Shown here: positions 50,085 through 58,411 of the stretch, piece after piece
Layout of the letters: every line of letters starts with the position of its first letter
Numbering within the stretch: position 1 is the first letter of the stretch
Assembly (NCBI RefSeq): GCF_002300165.1
Contig: NZ_MLCE01000023.1
Coordinates: 248,001-312,000 of the forward strand
Direction: 5' to 3'
DNA length: 64,000 nt
Origin: Streptomyces sp. Tue6028
GTDB lineage: Bacteria > Actinomycetota > Actinomycetes > Streptomycetales > Streptomycetaceae
Position numbers and translations under genes: made by a program
The notes under the pieces: model-generated
What the model saw: the letters and a program-made list of their open reading frames with translations, nothing else
Databases searched by the model: none
What the model was told of the DNA's origin: nothing

Positions 50085-51512
50085 TCACCGCAGGCCCACG
50101 CCGGCCGCGTACGGCGCGAGGCCGTCCGCCGAGGTGCCCGCCCAGCCGACGTAACCGTCCGGGCGGACGAGGAACAGGCCGCGCCCGTAGGCGTCGTGGT
50201 CCGCGATCCGGACGGTGCGGACGCCGGAGAGGTGCGGCAGGTCCGCGTCCGTGCCGACCGCCAGCAGCGTCCACCGCGGCCCCTGGAAGGCGTCGAAGAG
50301 GCGTAGGCCGTCGCAGATGCCGTCGGGGGCGCGGTCGCCGGCGTGCAGCGCGTCCTCGGTGAGGCCCGTGCGGGTCTCCACCGCGAGCGTGCGGTCGCGG
50401 TAGCCGAGCCCGAGCTGCTGGGTGGCCGCCCCGCGCCGGACCTCGCCGCGGTGGACCCGTGTGGACAGGCCGAGCATGTCGGCGGCGTTGGGCAGCCGTT
50501 CCTCCTCGTACGAGTCGAGGAGTGCGTCGGGCGCCCCGTCGCGCAGCACCGCGCCGAGCTTCCAGCCCAGGTTGTACGCGTCCTGGATGCTGGTGTTGAG
50601 GCCCTGTCCGCCGGCGGGGGAGTGGATGTGCGCGGCGTCCCCGGCGAGGAACACGCGGCCCGCGCGGAAGCGTTCGGCGAGGCCGGTGCGCGGGCGGAAG
50701 TCCGAGGCCCAGCGGACCTCGGTCACTGCGTCGGGCGCCAGGTGCGTGCGGGCGGCGACGACCTTGCGGATGGCGTCGGGGGACAGGTCGACGTCCGTGC
50801 CCTCGGGGAACTGGGCCGTGAGCTGGAAGTCGTCGGTGCCCGCGAGCGGGCAGAGCGCGAGGAATCCCCCGCCCTCCGCGGCCGGTGGGAAGACGTGCCA
50901 GTTGTCGCGGTCGAGCCCGCTGACGCGGACGTCGGCCACCAGGGTCGGACTCGGGTCCACGGTCTCGCCCGCCATGCCGATCCCCAGCGCGCGCCGCACC
51001 GCGGATCGGCCTCCGTCGGCGGCGACCGCGTACCGCGCGCGGACGGGCGGGCCGGCGGCGAAGCGGGCGGTCACCCCGTCCGCGTCCTGGGTGAGCGAGA
51101 CGAGCTCCCGCCCGAAGGTGACCTCGCCGCCCAGTTCCTCCAGCCGAGTGAAGAGGATCTCCTGCGTGCGCCACTGGGGCACCATCCACGGCGTGCCGTA
51201 CGGCGCGGTCTCGCTCGCGGGGCTCTCGTCGAACATCCGGTGCTCGGCCTGCCGTTGGCCGTCGCGCCAGATCATCCCGACCGGATAGGGGCCGCCCGCC
51301 CGCTGGATCGCGTCGTGCACGCCGAGGTCGTCGAGGACCTCCAGGGTGCGGGGCTGGAGTCCCTTGCCGCGCGAGCCCGGGAAGAGCGCGGTGGAGCGTT
51401 CCGCCACGAGTGCCGGCACGCCGCGCCGGGTGAGGTCGACGGCGAGGGCGAGTCCGGTGGGGCCGGCCCCCACGACGAGTACGTCCGTGCCGACGCGTGC
51501 GTCCTTGTCCAC
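50085..51512 (-). CDS. FAD-dependent aromatic monooxygenase (PheA/TfdB type)
   Basis: A 475-residue flavin monooxygenase. The FAD-binding GxGxxG is in VLVVGAGPTGLALAVDL, the second FAD site in RVFLAGDAAHIHSPAGGQGLNTSIQDAYNLGWKL, and the C-terminal thioredoxin-like domain is present. Such enzymes hydroxylate phenols or antibiotics, including polyketides and rifamycins. The GTG start is preferred because AAGGAG lies six bases upstream; an ATG 30 bases further up would place the operator inside the gene. Divergent from a TetR regulator with two operators between them, so it is probably induced by its substrate. Confidence 0.88.
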   Translation of the reverse strand: MDKDARVGTDVLVVGAGPTGLALAVDLTRRGVPALVAERSTALFPGSRGKGLQPRTLEVLDDLGVHDAIQRAGGPYPVGMIWRDGQRQAEHRMFDESPASETAPYGTPWMVPQWRTQEILFTRLEELGGEVTFGRELVSLTQDADGVTARFAAGPPVRARYAVAADGGRSAVRRALGIGMAGETVDPSPTLVADVRVSGLDRDNWHVFPPAAEGGGFLALCPLAGTDDFQLTAQFPEGTDVDLSPDAIRKVVAARTHLAPDAVTEVRWASDFRPRTGLAERFRAGRVFLAGDAAHIHSPAGGQGLNTSIQDAYNLGWKLGAVLRDGAPDALLDSYEEERLPNAADMLGLSTRVHRGEVRRGAATQQLGLGYRDRTLAVETRTGLTEDALHAGDRAPDGICDGLRLFDAFQGPRWTLLAVGTDADLPHLSGVRTVRIADHDAYGRGLFLVRPDGYVGWAGTSADGLAPYAAGVGLR

Positions 51513-51522
51513 GACCGTCTCC

Positions 51523-51578
51523 TTAACGCTGTTAAGTTCCATGGCGGCAGCATGCGCTTAACGGCGTTAAACTGTCAA
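51523..51578 (-). promoter_or_regulatory. Promoter with two TTAAC-type operators between monooxygenase and TetR
   Basis: Two related palindromes, TTAACGCTGTTAA (51523-51535) and TTAACGGCGTTAA (51558-51570), lie 35 bp apart. On the minus strand a perfect TTGACA (51573-51578) is the -35 box of the monooxygenase promoter, and the right-hand operator fills the spacer to the -10 region. The left-hand one overlaps the leader. On plus, the TetR GTG starts eleven bases beyond with no ribosome site, which fits a leaderless message. Repression of both genes by the TetR protein is expected. Confidence 0.82.
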
Positions 51579-51580
51579 GC

Positions 51581-52243
51581 GTGGTCACCCAGAGATCCCC
51601 CAAGCTGGACAAGAAGCAGGTCGTCGCCACCGCGCTGCGGCTGCTGAACGAGGCCGGTCTCGACGGCCTCACCCTCCGCGCCATCGCCAAGGAGCTGAAC
51701 GTCCAGGCACCGGCCCTGTACTGGCACTTCAAGAACAAGCAGGAACTGCTCGACGAGATGGCGACGGAGATGTACCGGCGCATGGTCGACGACGCCCGGG
51801 ACACGGCCGACACCACCTGGCAGCAGCGCCTCCTGAGCGCCAACCGCGGACTGCGCACCGCGCTGCTGAGCTACCGCGACGGCGCCAAGGTCTTCAGCGG
51901 CTCACGCTTCACCGGCACCCTGCACGCGGTCGAGATGGAGCGGACCCTGCGGCTGTTCACCGAGGCCGGCCACACCCTCGCCCAGGCGGTCCGCGCGACG
52001 ACGACGGCGTTCCTCTACACGATCGGCTACGTCACCGAGGAACAGGGCGTCCAGCCCCTGCCGGGTGAGCGCCGCGAGGGGTACGACGTCGAAGAACGCG
52101 CCCGCCTGATGGCCGACTTCCCCCTGTCGGCCGCGGCGGGCGCGGAGATCTTCGAGGACTACGACCAGCACTTCGAGGAAGGGCTGGCCCTGGTGATCGC
52201 GGGCATCGAGGCCCGCTACGGCGCGGGAGGAGACTCCCGCTAG
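51581..52243 (+). CDS. TetR-family repressor with TetR_C-type ligand domain
   Basis: A 220-residue repressor. The helix-turn-helix is LDGLTLRAIAKELNVQAPALYWHFKNKQELL, very close to the classical TetR/TetR_C subgroup; the ligand domain follows (ALLSYRDGAKVFSGSRF, LYTIGYVTEEQG). It probably senses a drug-like molecule and controls the divergent monooxygenase. Ends with a four-base overlap against the convergent methyltransferase. Confidence 0.9.
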   Translation: MVTQRSPKLDKKQVVATALRLLNEAGLDGLTLRAIAKELNVQAPALYWHFKNKQELLDEMATEMYRRMVDDARDTADTTWQQRLLSANRGLRTALLSYRDGAKVFSGSRFTGTLHAVEMERTLRLFTEAGHTLAQAVRATTTAFLYTIGYVTEEQGVQPLPGERREGYDVEERARLMADFPLSAAAGAEIFEDYDQHFEEGLALVIAGIEARYGAGGDSR

Positions 52244-53157
52244 CCGCGGCCCGTACGGGCGTTGCGGATCGCCCGGGTGACGACGGGCGGCAGCAGGTCG
52301 GCGGCCAGACGGCGACCGCGCCCGCGGCGGCGCACGGGGTGCGGGGCGGGCGAGGCGGAGGCGGGCGCGTCGTCCGACGCGGCACCCCTCGGGGCCGGCA
52401 CGAACCGTGCGGGCGGGAACTCCGGTGCCCTCATGCCGTCGGACTTGAGCCGGACGATGCGGTGGCCGGCCGCCTCCTGGACGCTGAGCCGGCAGTCTCC
52501 GCGCCCGCGCGCCATCGCCAGCAGCTCCTCCTGCACGGGGCCGGGGTCGCCCCAGGTGCCGTACAGCTTCTGCGTGCTCAGACAGATGGGGCGCAGGCCC
52601 CGGTTGAGCACGGCCTCCCACACGGCGATCGAGACGCCCGGCGTGTGCTCCGAGCGGAAGTCGTCCAGCACCACCACCCCGCCGGGCACCAGCACGTCGT
52701 GGGCGGCGCCGATGTCGCCGTGCACATGCTCGTACAGATGCGAGGCGTCGATGTGGACGAACCGGCAGGAGCCGGGAGCGACCTCGGCGGGAACGCGGGA
52801 ACTGGGGCCCTCCAGGACGCGCGGCAGCGTGTCGTGGAAGGAGAGATAGTTCTCCTCGAAGGCCTGCCGGGTGAGGGTGCGGTACGACTTCGTCGACTCC
52901 GCCTTGTTGGCGTCGTCGGGCGCGTCGCCCTCGAAGAGGTCGCACACGGTGTAGCGCTCGCCCTCCCGCGGGCGGCGCCCCAGGAAGATCGCGCTCTTGC
53001 CCAGGTAGACCCCGACCTCCAGCAGGTCGCCCCGGACACGGGTGGCCTCCTGTCGGTCGAGGAACCAGTCGAAGAGCACCTGGTCGAGAACGGGGAACCA
53101 GCCGGGGACGTCGTCGAGCGTGCGGGGCGGCCGGGTCGTGCCTGGTGCGGCTGTCAT
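52240..53157 (-). CDS. Class I SAM-dependent methyltransferase (TylF/macrocin type)
   Basis: A 305-residue methyltransferase. The SAM site is LLEVGVYLGKSAIFLG, the acidic FVHIDASHLYEHVHGDI loop is like the TylF family, and VLDDFRSEHTPGV carries the metal-binding Asp pair. The last 55 residues are a disordered Ala/Pro/Arg tail. TylF-type enzymes O-methylate sugars. It is at the start of the glycopolymer cluster, so it may methylate a polymer sugar. The ATG has GGGAG twelve bases upstream. Confidence 0.82.
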   Translation of the reverse strand: MTAAPGTTRPPRTLDDVPGWFPVLDQVLFDWFLDRQEATRVRGDLLEVGVYLGKSAIFLGRRPREGERYTVCDLFEGDAPDDANKAESTKSYRTLTRQAFEENYLSFHDTLPRVLEGPSSRVPAEVAPGSCRFVHIDASHLYEHVHGDIGAAHDVLVPGGVVVLDDFRSEHTPGVSIAVWEAVLNRGLRPICLSTQKLYGTWGDPGPVQEELLAMARGRGDCRLSVQEAAGHRIVRLKSDGMRAPEFPPARFVPAPRGAASDDAPASASPAPHPVRRRGRGRRLAADLLPPVVTRAIRNARTGRG

Positions 53158-53329
53158 GAGGAGAGATCACTCCCTGGCGGAGCTGGCGGGGTACGGGGAC
53201 TGCCGTACGCCTGCCCGGGGACACACCCCCAAACGGCCACCGAGATGAACGGCAGGCCAACTTGCCCGGACATCCACGTCGTCGAGCGCCGGACCGGCCG
53301 TGGTGGGCCCGCCCGGCGCTCGAGAGCCG

Positions 53330-54499
53330 CTAGGAGCGGGGGCGCGACAGGGCCGTGCGGATCTTCGGAGTGAGCCACTCCTCGACGTAGCGGTTGAGCA
53401 GCCAGGCCAGCAGCAGCATCGTGGCGACCGTCAGCAGGAACGTGCCGTAGGACGGGATGTGCAGCGTGCGGTGATAGGCCTGGATGGCCACCCAGCCCAG
53501 GTGCTCGTGGACCAGGTAGAAGGGGTACGTCAGCGCACCGGCGACGCTCAGCCAGCGCCAGTTCGCCCAGTTCAGCCAGCCGAGCGCGATCGCGGCCACG
53601 GCCACGTAGCCGAGCGTGACGACGAGGACGATGCCGAACGAGGTGCGGTACGAGAAGAAGTCCGGGTTGGGAGCGTGCCACAGCCGCTGGACGGCGTAGT
53701 GCTGGCCGATCAGCCAGCTCACGCCGACGATGCCCCAGGCGTACGCGTCCCGCCGGTCGCGGTGCACGAGGTAGAGGCCGACGCCGCCGATGAAGAACGG
53801 CGCGTACTCCGGCATCAGGACCAGGTTGAGGAGCGGCTCGTTCGCGGCCTGCGCGATCGCCGCCGCCAGCGTCCAGCCCGCGCAGAAGAGGATCACCCGC
53901 TGCCGGCTCGCGCCGGGCAGCACGATGCACAGCGCGAACAGCGCGTAGAAGCGGACCTCCGCCCACAGCGTCCAGCACACGCCGAGCACCCGGTCGACGC
54001 CCAGGGGCTGCTGGAGCATCGTCAGGTTCACCAGCGCGTCGCTCGGCGAGACCGCCTTGTACGCGACCACGGGCAGCGCGAACACCGCCGTCACGATGAC
54101 GATCGCCGCCCAGTAGGCGGGCAGCAGGCGGGAGGCACGGGAGGCGAAGAACGCGCGCAGGGTGCGGCCCCAGCCGCTCATGCAGATCACGAACCCGCTG
54201 ATGACGAAGAAGACCTGGACGCCCAGACAGCCGTACGCGAAGTACGAGTGCAGCAGGGGGAATTGATGCTGGGGGGAACTGCCCCACGCCTGCGTCACCT
54301 CGCCGTCGCGTCCCCCGTAGTGGTACCCGGCGACCATCAGCGCGGCGACGAGCCGCAGTCCGTCGAGCGCACGCAGGCGCGGAGCGTGCGCCCGGGTCAG
54401 TATCCGGGGCGGGACACCGTCGGCCCCGGTGCCCGGCGTGGATTTCGTGGGCGTGGTGTCCAGGGGCGCGGCGGCGGGCCCGGCGGCCGAGGCGGTCAT
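53330..54499 (-). CDS. Acyltransferase 3 family membrane protein
   Basis: A 389-residue polytopic enzyme of the acyltransferase_3 family, which adds acetyl or other acyl groups to exported sugars. LRALDGLRLVAALMVAGYHY near the N-terminus carries the conserved Arg and His, with YGCLGVQVFFVISGFVI following; about ten helices are visible. Coupled to the upstream gene by an ATGA overlap, so it is part of the wall-polymer operon. It probably acylates the polymer. Confidence 0.88.
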   Translation of the reverse strand: MTASAAGPAAAPLDTTPTKSTPGTGADGVPPRILTRAHAPRLRALDGLRLVAALMVAGYHYGGRDGEVTQAWGSSPQHQFPLLHSYFAYGCLGVQVFFVISGFVICMSGWGRTLRAFFASRASRLLPAYWAAIVIVTAVFALPVVAYKAVSPSDALVNLTMLQQPLGVDRVLGVCWTLWAEVRFYALFALCIVLPGASRQRVILFCAGWTLAAAIAQAANEPLLNLVLMPEYAPFFIGGVGLYLVHRDRRDAYAWGIVGVSWLIGQHYAVQRLWHAPNPDFFSYRTSFGIVLVVTLGYVAVAAIALGWLNWANWRWLSVAGALTYPFYLVHEHLGWVAIQAYHRTLHIPSYGTFLLTVATMLLLAWLLNRYVEEWLTPKIRTALSRPRS

Positions 54500-55830
54500 C
54501 CGAGCGTCGCCCGCTTCAGCGACCGGGCGCGGCGCGCCACCCGGCGGACCGTCGCGTTGCGCGGGATGAAGGCGAGCTGCGCCGGAACCGCGCCCGGCAG
54601 CGCCAGCGAGGTGAGTCTGCGGCGCTTGAAGTACCGCCAGGTGTCGTCGCTCAGATGGTGCGTCAGGTAGTCCTCGGCGGTCCCGCGCAGTTCCGGGTAG
54701 ATCTTCGGCTGCATCGCGAACCCGACCGCCTGCACGAGCGCGGTGAGCGCCGTGACGTCCAGGGCGCGCCGCTGCTCGGCGACCGCCGCCTTGTCCGTGA
54801 GCTCCGGCAGCAGGGCGTCCACGACGGTGACGGGGATGCGGTTGCTGTTCTCGTACGGGGTGAGGCGGTCCAGCAGCGACCCGGTGCCGATGCGGGCGAC
54901 GGGCAGGCCGTACAGCGCGGACGCCGTGAGCAGCGCGGTGGAGAAGCAGCCGACGACCAGGGCGGGGCGCATCCGCTGGTAGAGCACCTCGGCGAGGACC
55001 GGTGTGTCCAGCACGGTGAGGTCGGCGCCGAGTCGCTCGGCCTCCTTCTCCAGGGTCCGCGACCAGCGGGCGGGAGCCGTCGGATGGGGTTTGAACACCA
55101 CGCGGGTGTGACCGAGCGCGATCGCGCCCTTCAGCATCCGTACGTGCAGGTCCTCCTCCTCCTCGGCGGTCAGGATGCCGAGCGCGGAGAGGTACTGGCC
55201 GAGGAGCAGCGCGGGCTCGTCGATCGCGGGCAACGCGTCGCCGGTGTCGACGAGTTCGCCGAGCACCTTGACGAACGCGTCCGTCGGCACGATCTCCGGC
55301 CGCACGTCGAACTCGGTGAGCAGCAGCGGGACCAGACCGGGGACCAGGTCCAGGTGGAGCAGCCCGGTCACCCGGGTGCCGACCAACGGGTCGATCTTGT
55401 TGCGGGTGGGGCCGTAGCTCATCAGACCGTCGGCGTACACGGTGACGGGCGCGCCGGTGAAGATCTGCGCGACACCCAGCGCCGGGTTCACCTGGATCGA
55501 CTCGACCGCCAGCTCGACGTCGTCGTCGCCGAGGTCCCAGGCGAGCCGCAGGTGCCGCTCCCACAGGGGCACGTCGTCCAGGCGCGGGGCCCAGCCGCCG
55601 GGGTGGAAGGGCGAGATGGTCTCGTTCCACGAGATCACGTCGTCGAACCGGCCGCGCATCCGCTCGAAGCCCGGCATCTCGTCCACGCCGGGCGTCGTCT
55701 CGGGCGTCGCCGCGTTGTTGGAGACGAGCAGGATGCGCCGGTCGGCGGGGGCGAAGCAGTCGGTGTCCAGGGCGGCGGCGAGCGTGGCCGTGCCGTACAG
55801 CGTGGACGCCATGAAGATCTGGGTGGTCAC
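54496..55830 (-). CDS. Polysialyltransferase-like glycosyltransferase
   Basis: A 444-residue protein with the pattern of bacterial polysialyltransferases (GT52/GT38-like GT-B folds): YADGLMSYGP (Asp-Gly motif), VVFKPHPTAP (the His-Pro pair that binds CMP-sugar) and VVGCFSTALLTAS (Ser/Thr motif). It probably extends a nonulosonic-acid polymer from a CMP donor. The GTG start overlaps the GT2 stop (GTGA), and its stop overlaps the acyltransferase start. Second gene of a tight three-gene minus-strand operon. Confidence 0.8.
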   Translation of the reverse strand: MTTQIFMASTLYGTATLAAALDTDCFAPADRRILLVSNNAATPETTPGVDEMPGFERMRGRFDDVISWNETISPFHPGGWAPRLDDVPLWERHLRLAWDLGDDDVELAVESIQVNPALGVAQIFTGAPVTVYADGLMSYGPTRNKIDPLVGTRVTGLLHLDLVPGLVPLLLTEFDVRPEIVPTDAFVKVLGELVDTGDALPAIDEPALLLGQYLSALGILTAEEEEDLHVRMLKGAIALGHTRVVFKPHPTAPARWSRTLEKEAERLGADLTVLDTPVLAEVLYQRMRPALVVGCFSTALLTASALYGLPVARIGTGSLLDRLTPYENSNRIPVTVVDALLPELTDKAAVAEQRRALDVTALTALVQAVGFAMQPKIYPELRGTAEDYLTHHLSDDTWRYFKRRRLTSLALPGAVPAQLAFIPRNATVRRVARRARSLKRATLG

Positions 55831-56807
55831 GCGGCCACCCCCGTGCCGGGAGCGGGCCGGCGGCGCAGCCGGCGCAGCCGGCTGGCGCGCTGGACGTCCA
55901 TCGAGTCGAGGGCGTCGTCGAGCACGTCCTGCGGCATGCGCCGCAGGGCGACCGCGCTCATCGACTTGAGTTTCCGTGCCACGGGTGGCTCGAACCTTTC
56001 GATGGATCCAAGGTGATGGGAAATAATCGCGCAATACGTGCGCACGGCTTTGGGCAGGAGTTTTTCCGCGTCACGGTCCTCGGCGGTTTCCGCCACGACC
56101 TGATCGAACGCCCGAATGAAATCCAGCTGACGTACGTCGCCGATCTGCGTCAGTGAGGAGGCCACGCCACGCCGGTAGAACACGCCGAGCAGCCCCACCG
56201 TGGCGAAGGATTCGGCCTCCCGGTGCAGCTTCCAGATCCACGGCCGGTCCTCGGCCGTACGCAGCCCGTCGGTGAAGTGCAGCAGGCCGCGGTCGACCAG
56301 ACGGCGGTGGTAGATGCCCGCCCAGGCGTACGCGTAGTCGACGGACGTGGACCGGTCGGCGGGCAGGATCGCGTCGCGCGGATTCATCACCACACCGCGC
56401 CGGCCGTGCGGGACCCGGTTGACGGTGCGGGCCCGCGCGGTGCACTGGACATGGTCCGTGCGCACGAAGTCGCAGCCCAACTCCTCGATGGAGGACAGGA
56501 GTTGCTGGTAGTAGCCGGGGGCGAGCCAGTCGTCCCCGTCGAGGAACGTGAGGTATTCGCCGCGCGCGGTGTCGATGCCTGTGTTCCGCGCGGTCGCCAG
56601 CCCTCCGTTCTTCTCGTGTCTGACATACACCGCACCCGGGAGCTCGCGCTCCGCGCGCGCGAGAATGTCAGGTGTCTCGTCGCGCGAGCAGTCGTCGACG
56701 AGAATGAATTCGAAGTCCTCGCGTGCGTTCGCACGCAGGCTCTTCAGGGTGTCGGGCGCATATTGCTGCACGTTGTAGAACGGCACGATGACGGAGAGCT
56801 TGACCAC
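55827..56807 (-). CDS. Family 2 glycosyltransferase
   Basis: A 326-residue GT-A enzyme. KLSVIVPFYNVQQYAPDTL opens the nucleotide-binding domain, the acidic DDCSRDETPDI and FLDGDDWLAPGYY (DxD) bind the metal-sugar nucleotide, and GGLATARNTGI is conserved. It likely adds a sugar to the wall polymer. The GTG start has no Shine-Dalgarno; TAACGT lies seven bases upstream, which could make the message leaderless. It leads the three-gene minus operon and is divergent from the DUF6716-type gene. Confidence 0.88.
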   Translation of the reverse strand: MVKLSVIVPFYNVQQYAPDTLKSLRANAREDFEFILVDDCSRDETPDILARAERELPGAVYVRHEKNGGLATARNTGIDTARGEYLTFLDGDDWLAPGYYQQLLSSIEELGCDFVRTDHVQCTARARTVNRVPHGRRGVVMNPRDAILPADRSTSVDYAYAWAGIYHRRLVDRGLLHFTDGLRTAEDRPWIWKLHREAESFATVGLLGVFYRRGVASSLTQIGDVRQLDFIRAFDQVVAETAEDRDAEKLLPKAVRTYCAIISHHLGSIERFEPPVARKLKSMSAVALRRMPQDVLDDALDSMDVQRASRLRRLRRRPAPGTGVAA

Positions 56808-57005
56808 CCACGTGACGTTAGGCGGCGGCCCGGCATTCGTCTTGACCGTTGGTGAGATGTCAGGTGAACGACGCGTGGCGAAGCCGTGAACCCAGCTGAT
56901 TTCCGTGCGTGGCGCGGCCCGATTCGCCATTCGTCGATGTGCTGTTAACCGTTTGTTGCATTCGGGTTGGGCCGCACCTCGAAATGGCTTCCTAGCGTCT
57001 TCGGC

Positions 57006-58331
57006 GTGCCAGCAAGTACCACGAAGTCCCTGCGGGTGGCCGTCCTCGCGGATTCCGATACCCGGTGGAAATGGGGCTCGCTCACCGCGAACCGCCTTTC
57101 CCCTGCCGAATCGGACATGCGCCTCGACGGCTTCCTCCTGCGCGGCCGTGCCACTCCCACCGCCCGCCAGCTCGAAGAGGTCGGCGTCCGCGCGGATTCC
57201 CTCCGCGAGGTCACCGCCGTCGAATTCCTGCGCGAGATGGCGAAGGAGCCGTACGACGTCCTGGTCCTCGCGCTGGTCGGCGGCGCCGTCCAGGCGATGC
57301 TGCACGGCCTCGCCCACGCCTGGGACGGGCGCACGCGGCGGCCCGTGGTCGTCACCGGCTACGTCGGCGTCGTCTACGAGAAGCTCGCCGACGGCCTGCT
57401 CCTGCGGCACGGCGCGGACCTGGTTCTCGCCAACTCCCGCCAGGACGCGGACCGGTTCCGGGCCGTGTACGAAGGAGTGGGCGCCGACGCCTCCTCGGTG
57501 ACCGAGGTCGCGCTGCCCTTCCTCGGCGGTGCGGACTACACCGGGAACGACCCGTACACGGTCGTCTTCGCCGCGCAGCCCTCCGTGCCGGAGAGCCGCA
57601 AGGACCGCACATACCTGCTCGACCGGCTGGTCGGGCACGCCCGCCTGCACCCGGAGCGCGAGGTGCTGCTCAAACTGCGCTCCAAGCCGGGCGAGCACAC
57701 CACGCACATCGAGGAACTGCCCTACCAGAAGCTGGCGCAGAAGACCGACCTGCCGCCCAACTTCCGCCTCGTGTACGGGCACATGGGCGAGGTCCTGGAC
57801 CGTACCGACCTGCTGGTCACGGTCAGCTCCACCGCGGCCCTGGAGTCGCTGCACCGGCGCATCCCGACCGTCGTCCTGACCGACCTCGGGGTGCGCGAGG
57901 CGCTCGGCAACCACCATTTCGTCGGCTCCGGCTGCCTCGCCTCCTGGGACCAGCTCGACGACGGACACCGGCCCACGCCCGACGCGGCCTGGGTGGCCCG
58001 GCAGGGCGTCGTCGCCGGAGGCCCCTCCTCGCAGGGAGGCTCCTACGAGACGGCCTTCGACGGGGCGCGCCTGCGCATCGGCGAGCTGCTGGAGGCCGGG
58101 AGCCTGCCGCCGCTCGCGCCCTACTACACGCCCGTCACCGCGCCCGGCTACCTGCCCGGCATCCTCGCCCGCCACCACCTCGGCCCGGACGGCAGCCCGC
58201 TGCCCGGCGCGCCCGCGGCGGACAAGGAGCCCAGCCCCGTACGGCAGATCGTGCGCCGGGCGGCCCGCGGTGCCTACCGCCACGGCGTCCAGCGCGTGGC
58301 ACCGGTGATCCGGCGGATGGGTGAGCTGTGA
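57006..58331 (+). CDS. DUF6716-type putative glycosyltransferase
   Basis: A 441-residue protein. It has GT-B character: RVAVLADSDTRWKWG at the start, VVVTGYVGVVYEKLADGLLLRHGADLVLANS, then LLKLRSKPGEHTTHIEELPY and VSSTAALESLHRRIPTVVLTDLG, which parallel the His-Pro and Ser-Thr motifs of polysialyltransferases. The family name is from memory. The GTG start has TAGCGT eight bases upstream and no ribosome site. First gene of the plus-strand wall-polymer operon, followed by the CMP-sugar and NeuB genes. Confidence 0.75.
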   Translation: MPASTTKSLRVAVLADSDTRWKWGSLTANRLSPAESDMRLDGFLLRGRATPTARQLEEVGVRADSLREVTAVEFLREMAKEPYDVLVLALVGGAVQAMLHGLAHAWDGRTRRPVVVTGYVGVVYEKLADGLLLRHGADLVLANSRQDADRFRAVYEGVGADASSVTEVALPFLGGADYTGNDPYTVVFAAQPSVPESRKDRTYLLDRLVGHARLHPEREVLLKLRSKPGEHTTHIEELPYQKLAQKTDLPPNFRLVYGHMGEVLDRTDLLVTVSSTAALESLHRRIPTVVLTDLGVREALGNHHFVGSGCLASWDQLDDGHRPTPDAAWVARQGVVAGGPSSQGGSYETAFDGARLRIGELLEAGSLPPLAPYYTPVTAPGYLPGILARHHLGPDGSPLPGAPAADKEPSPVRQIVRRAARGAYRHGVQRVAPVIRRMGEL

Positions 58332-58411
58332 GCGCCGCCGGTCGGCGCGACGCGCCCGGAAACCCCCGCCCCCCACGCCTCTCTCGCCTCCCTCGTCAAG
58401 GAGAACAGCGC

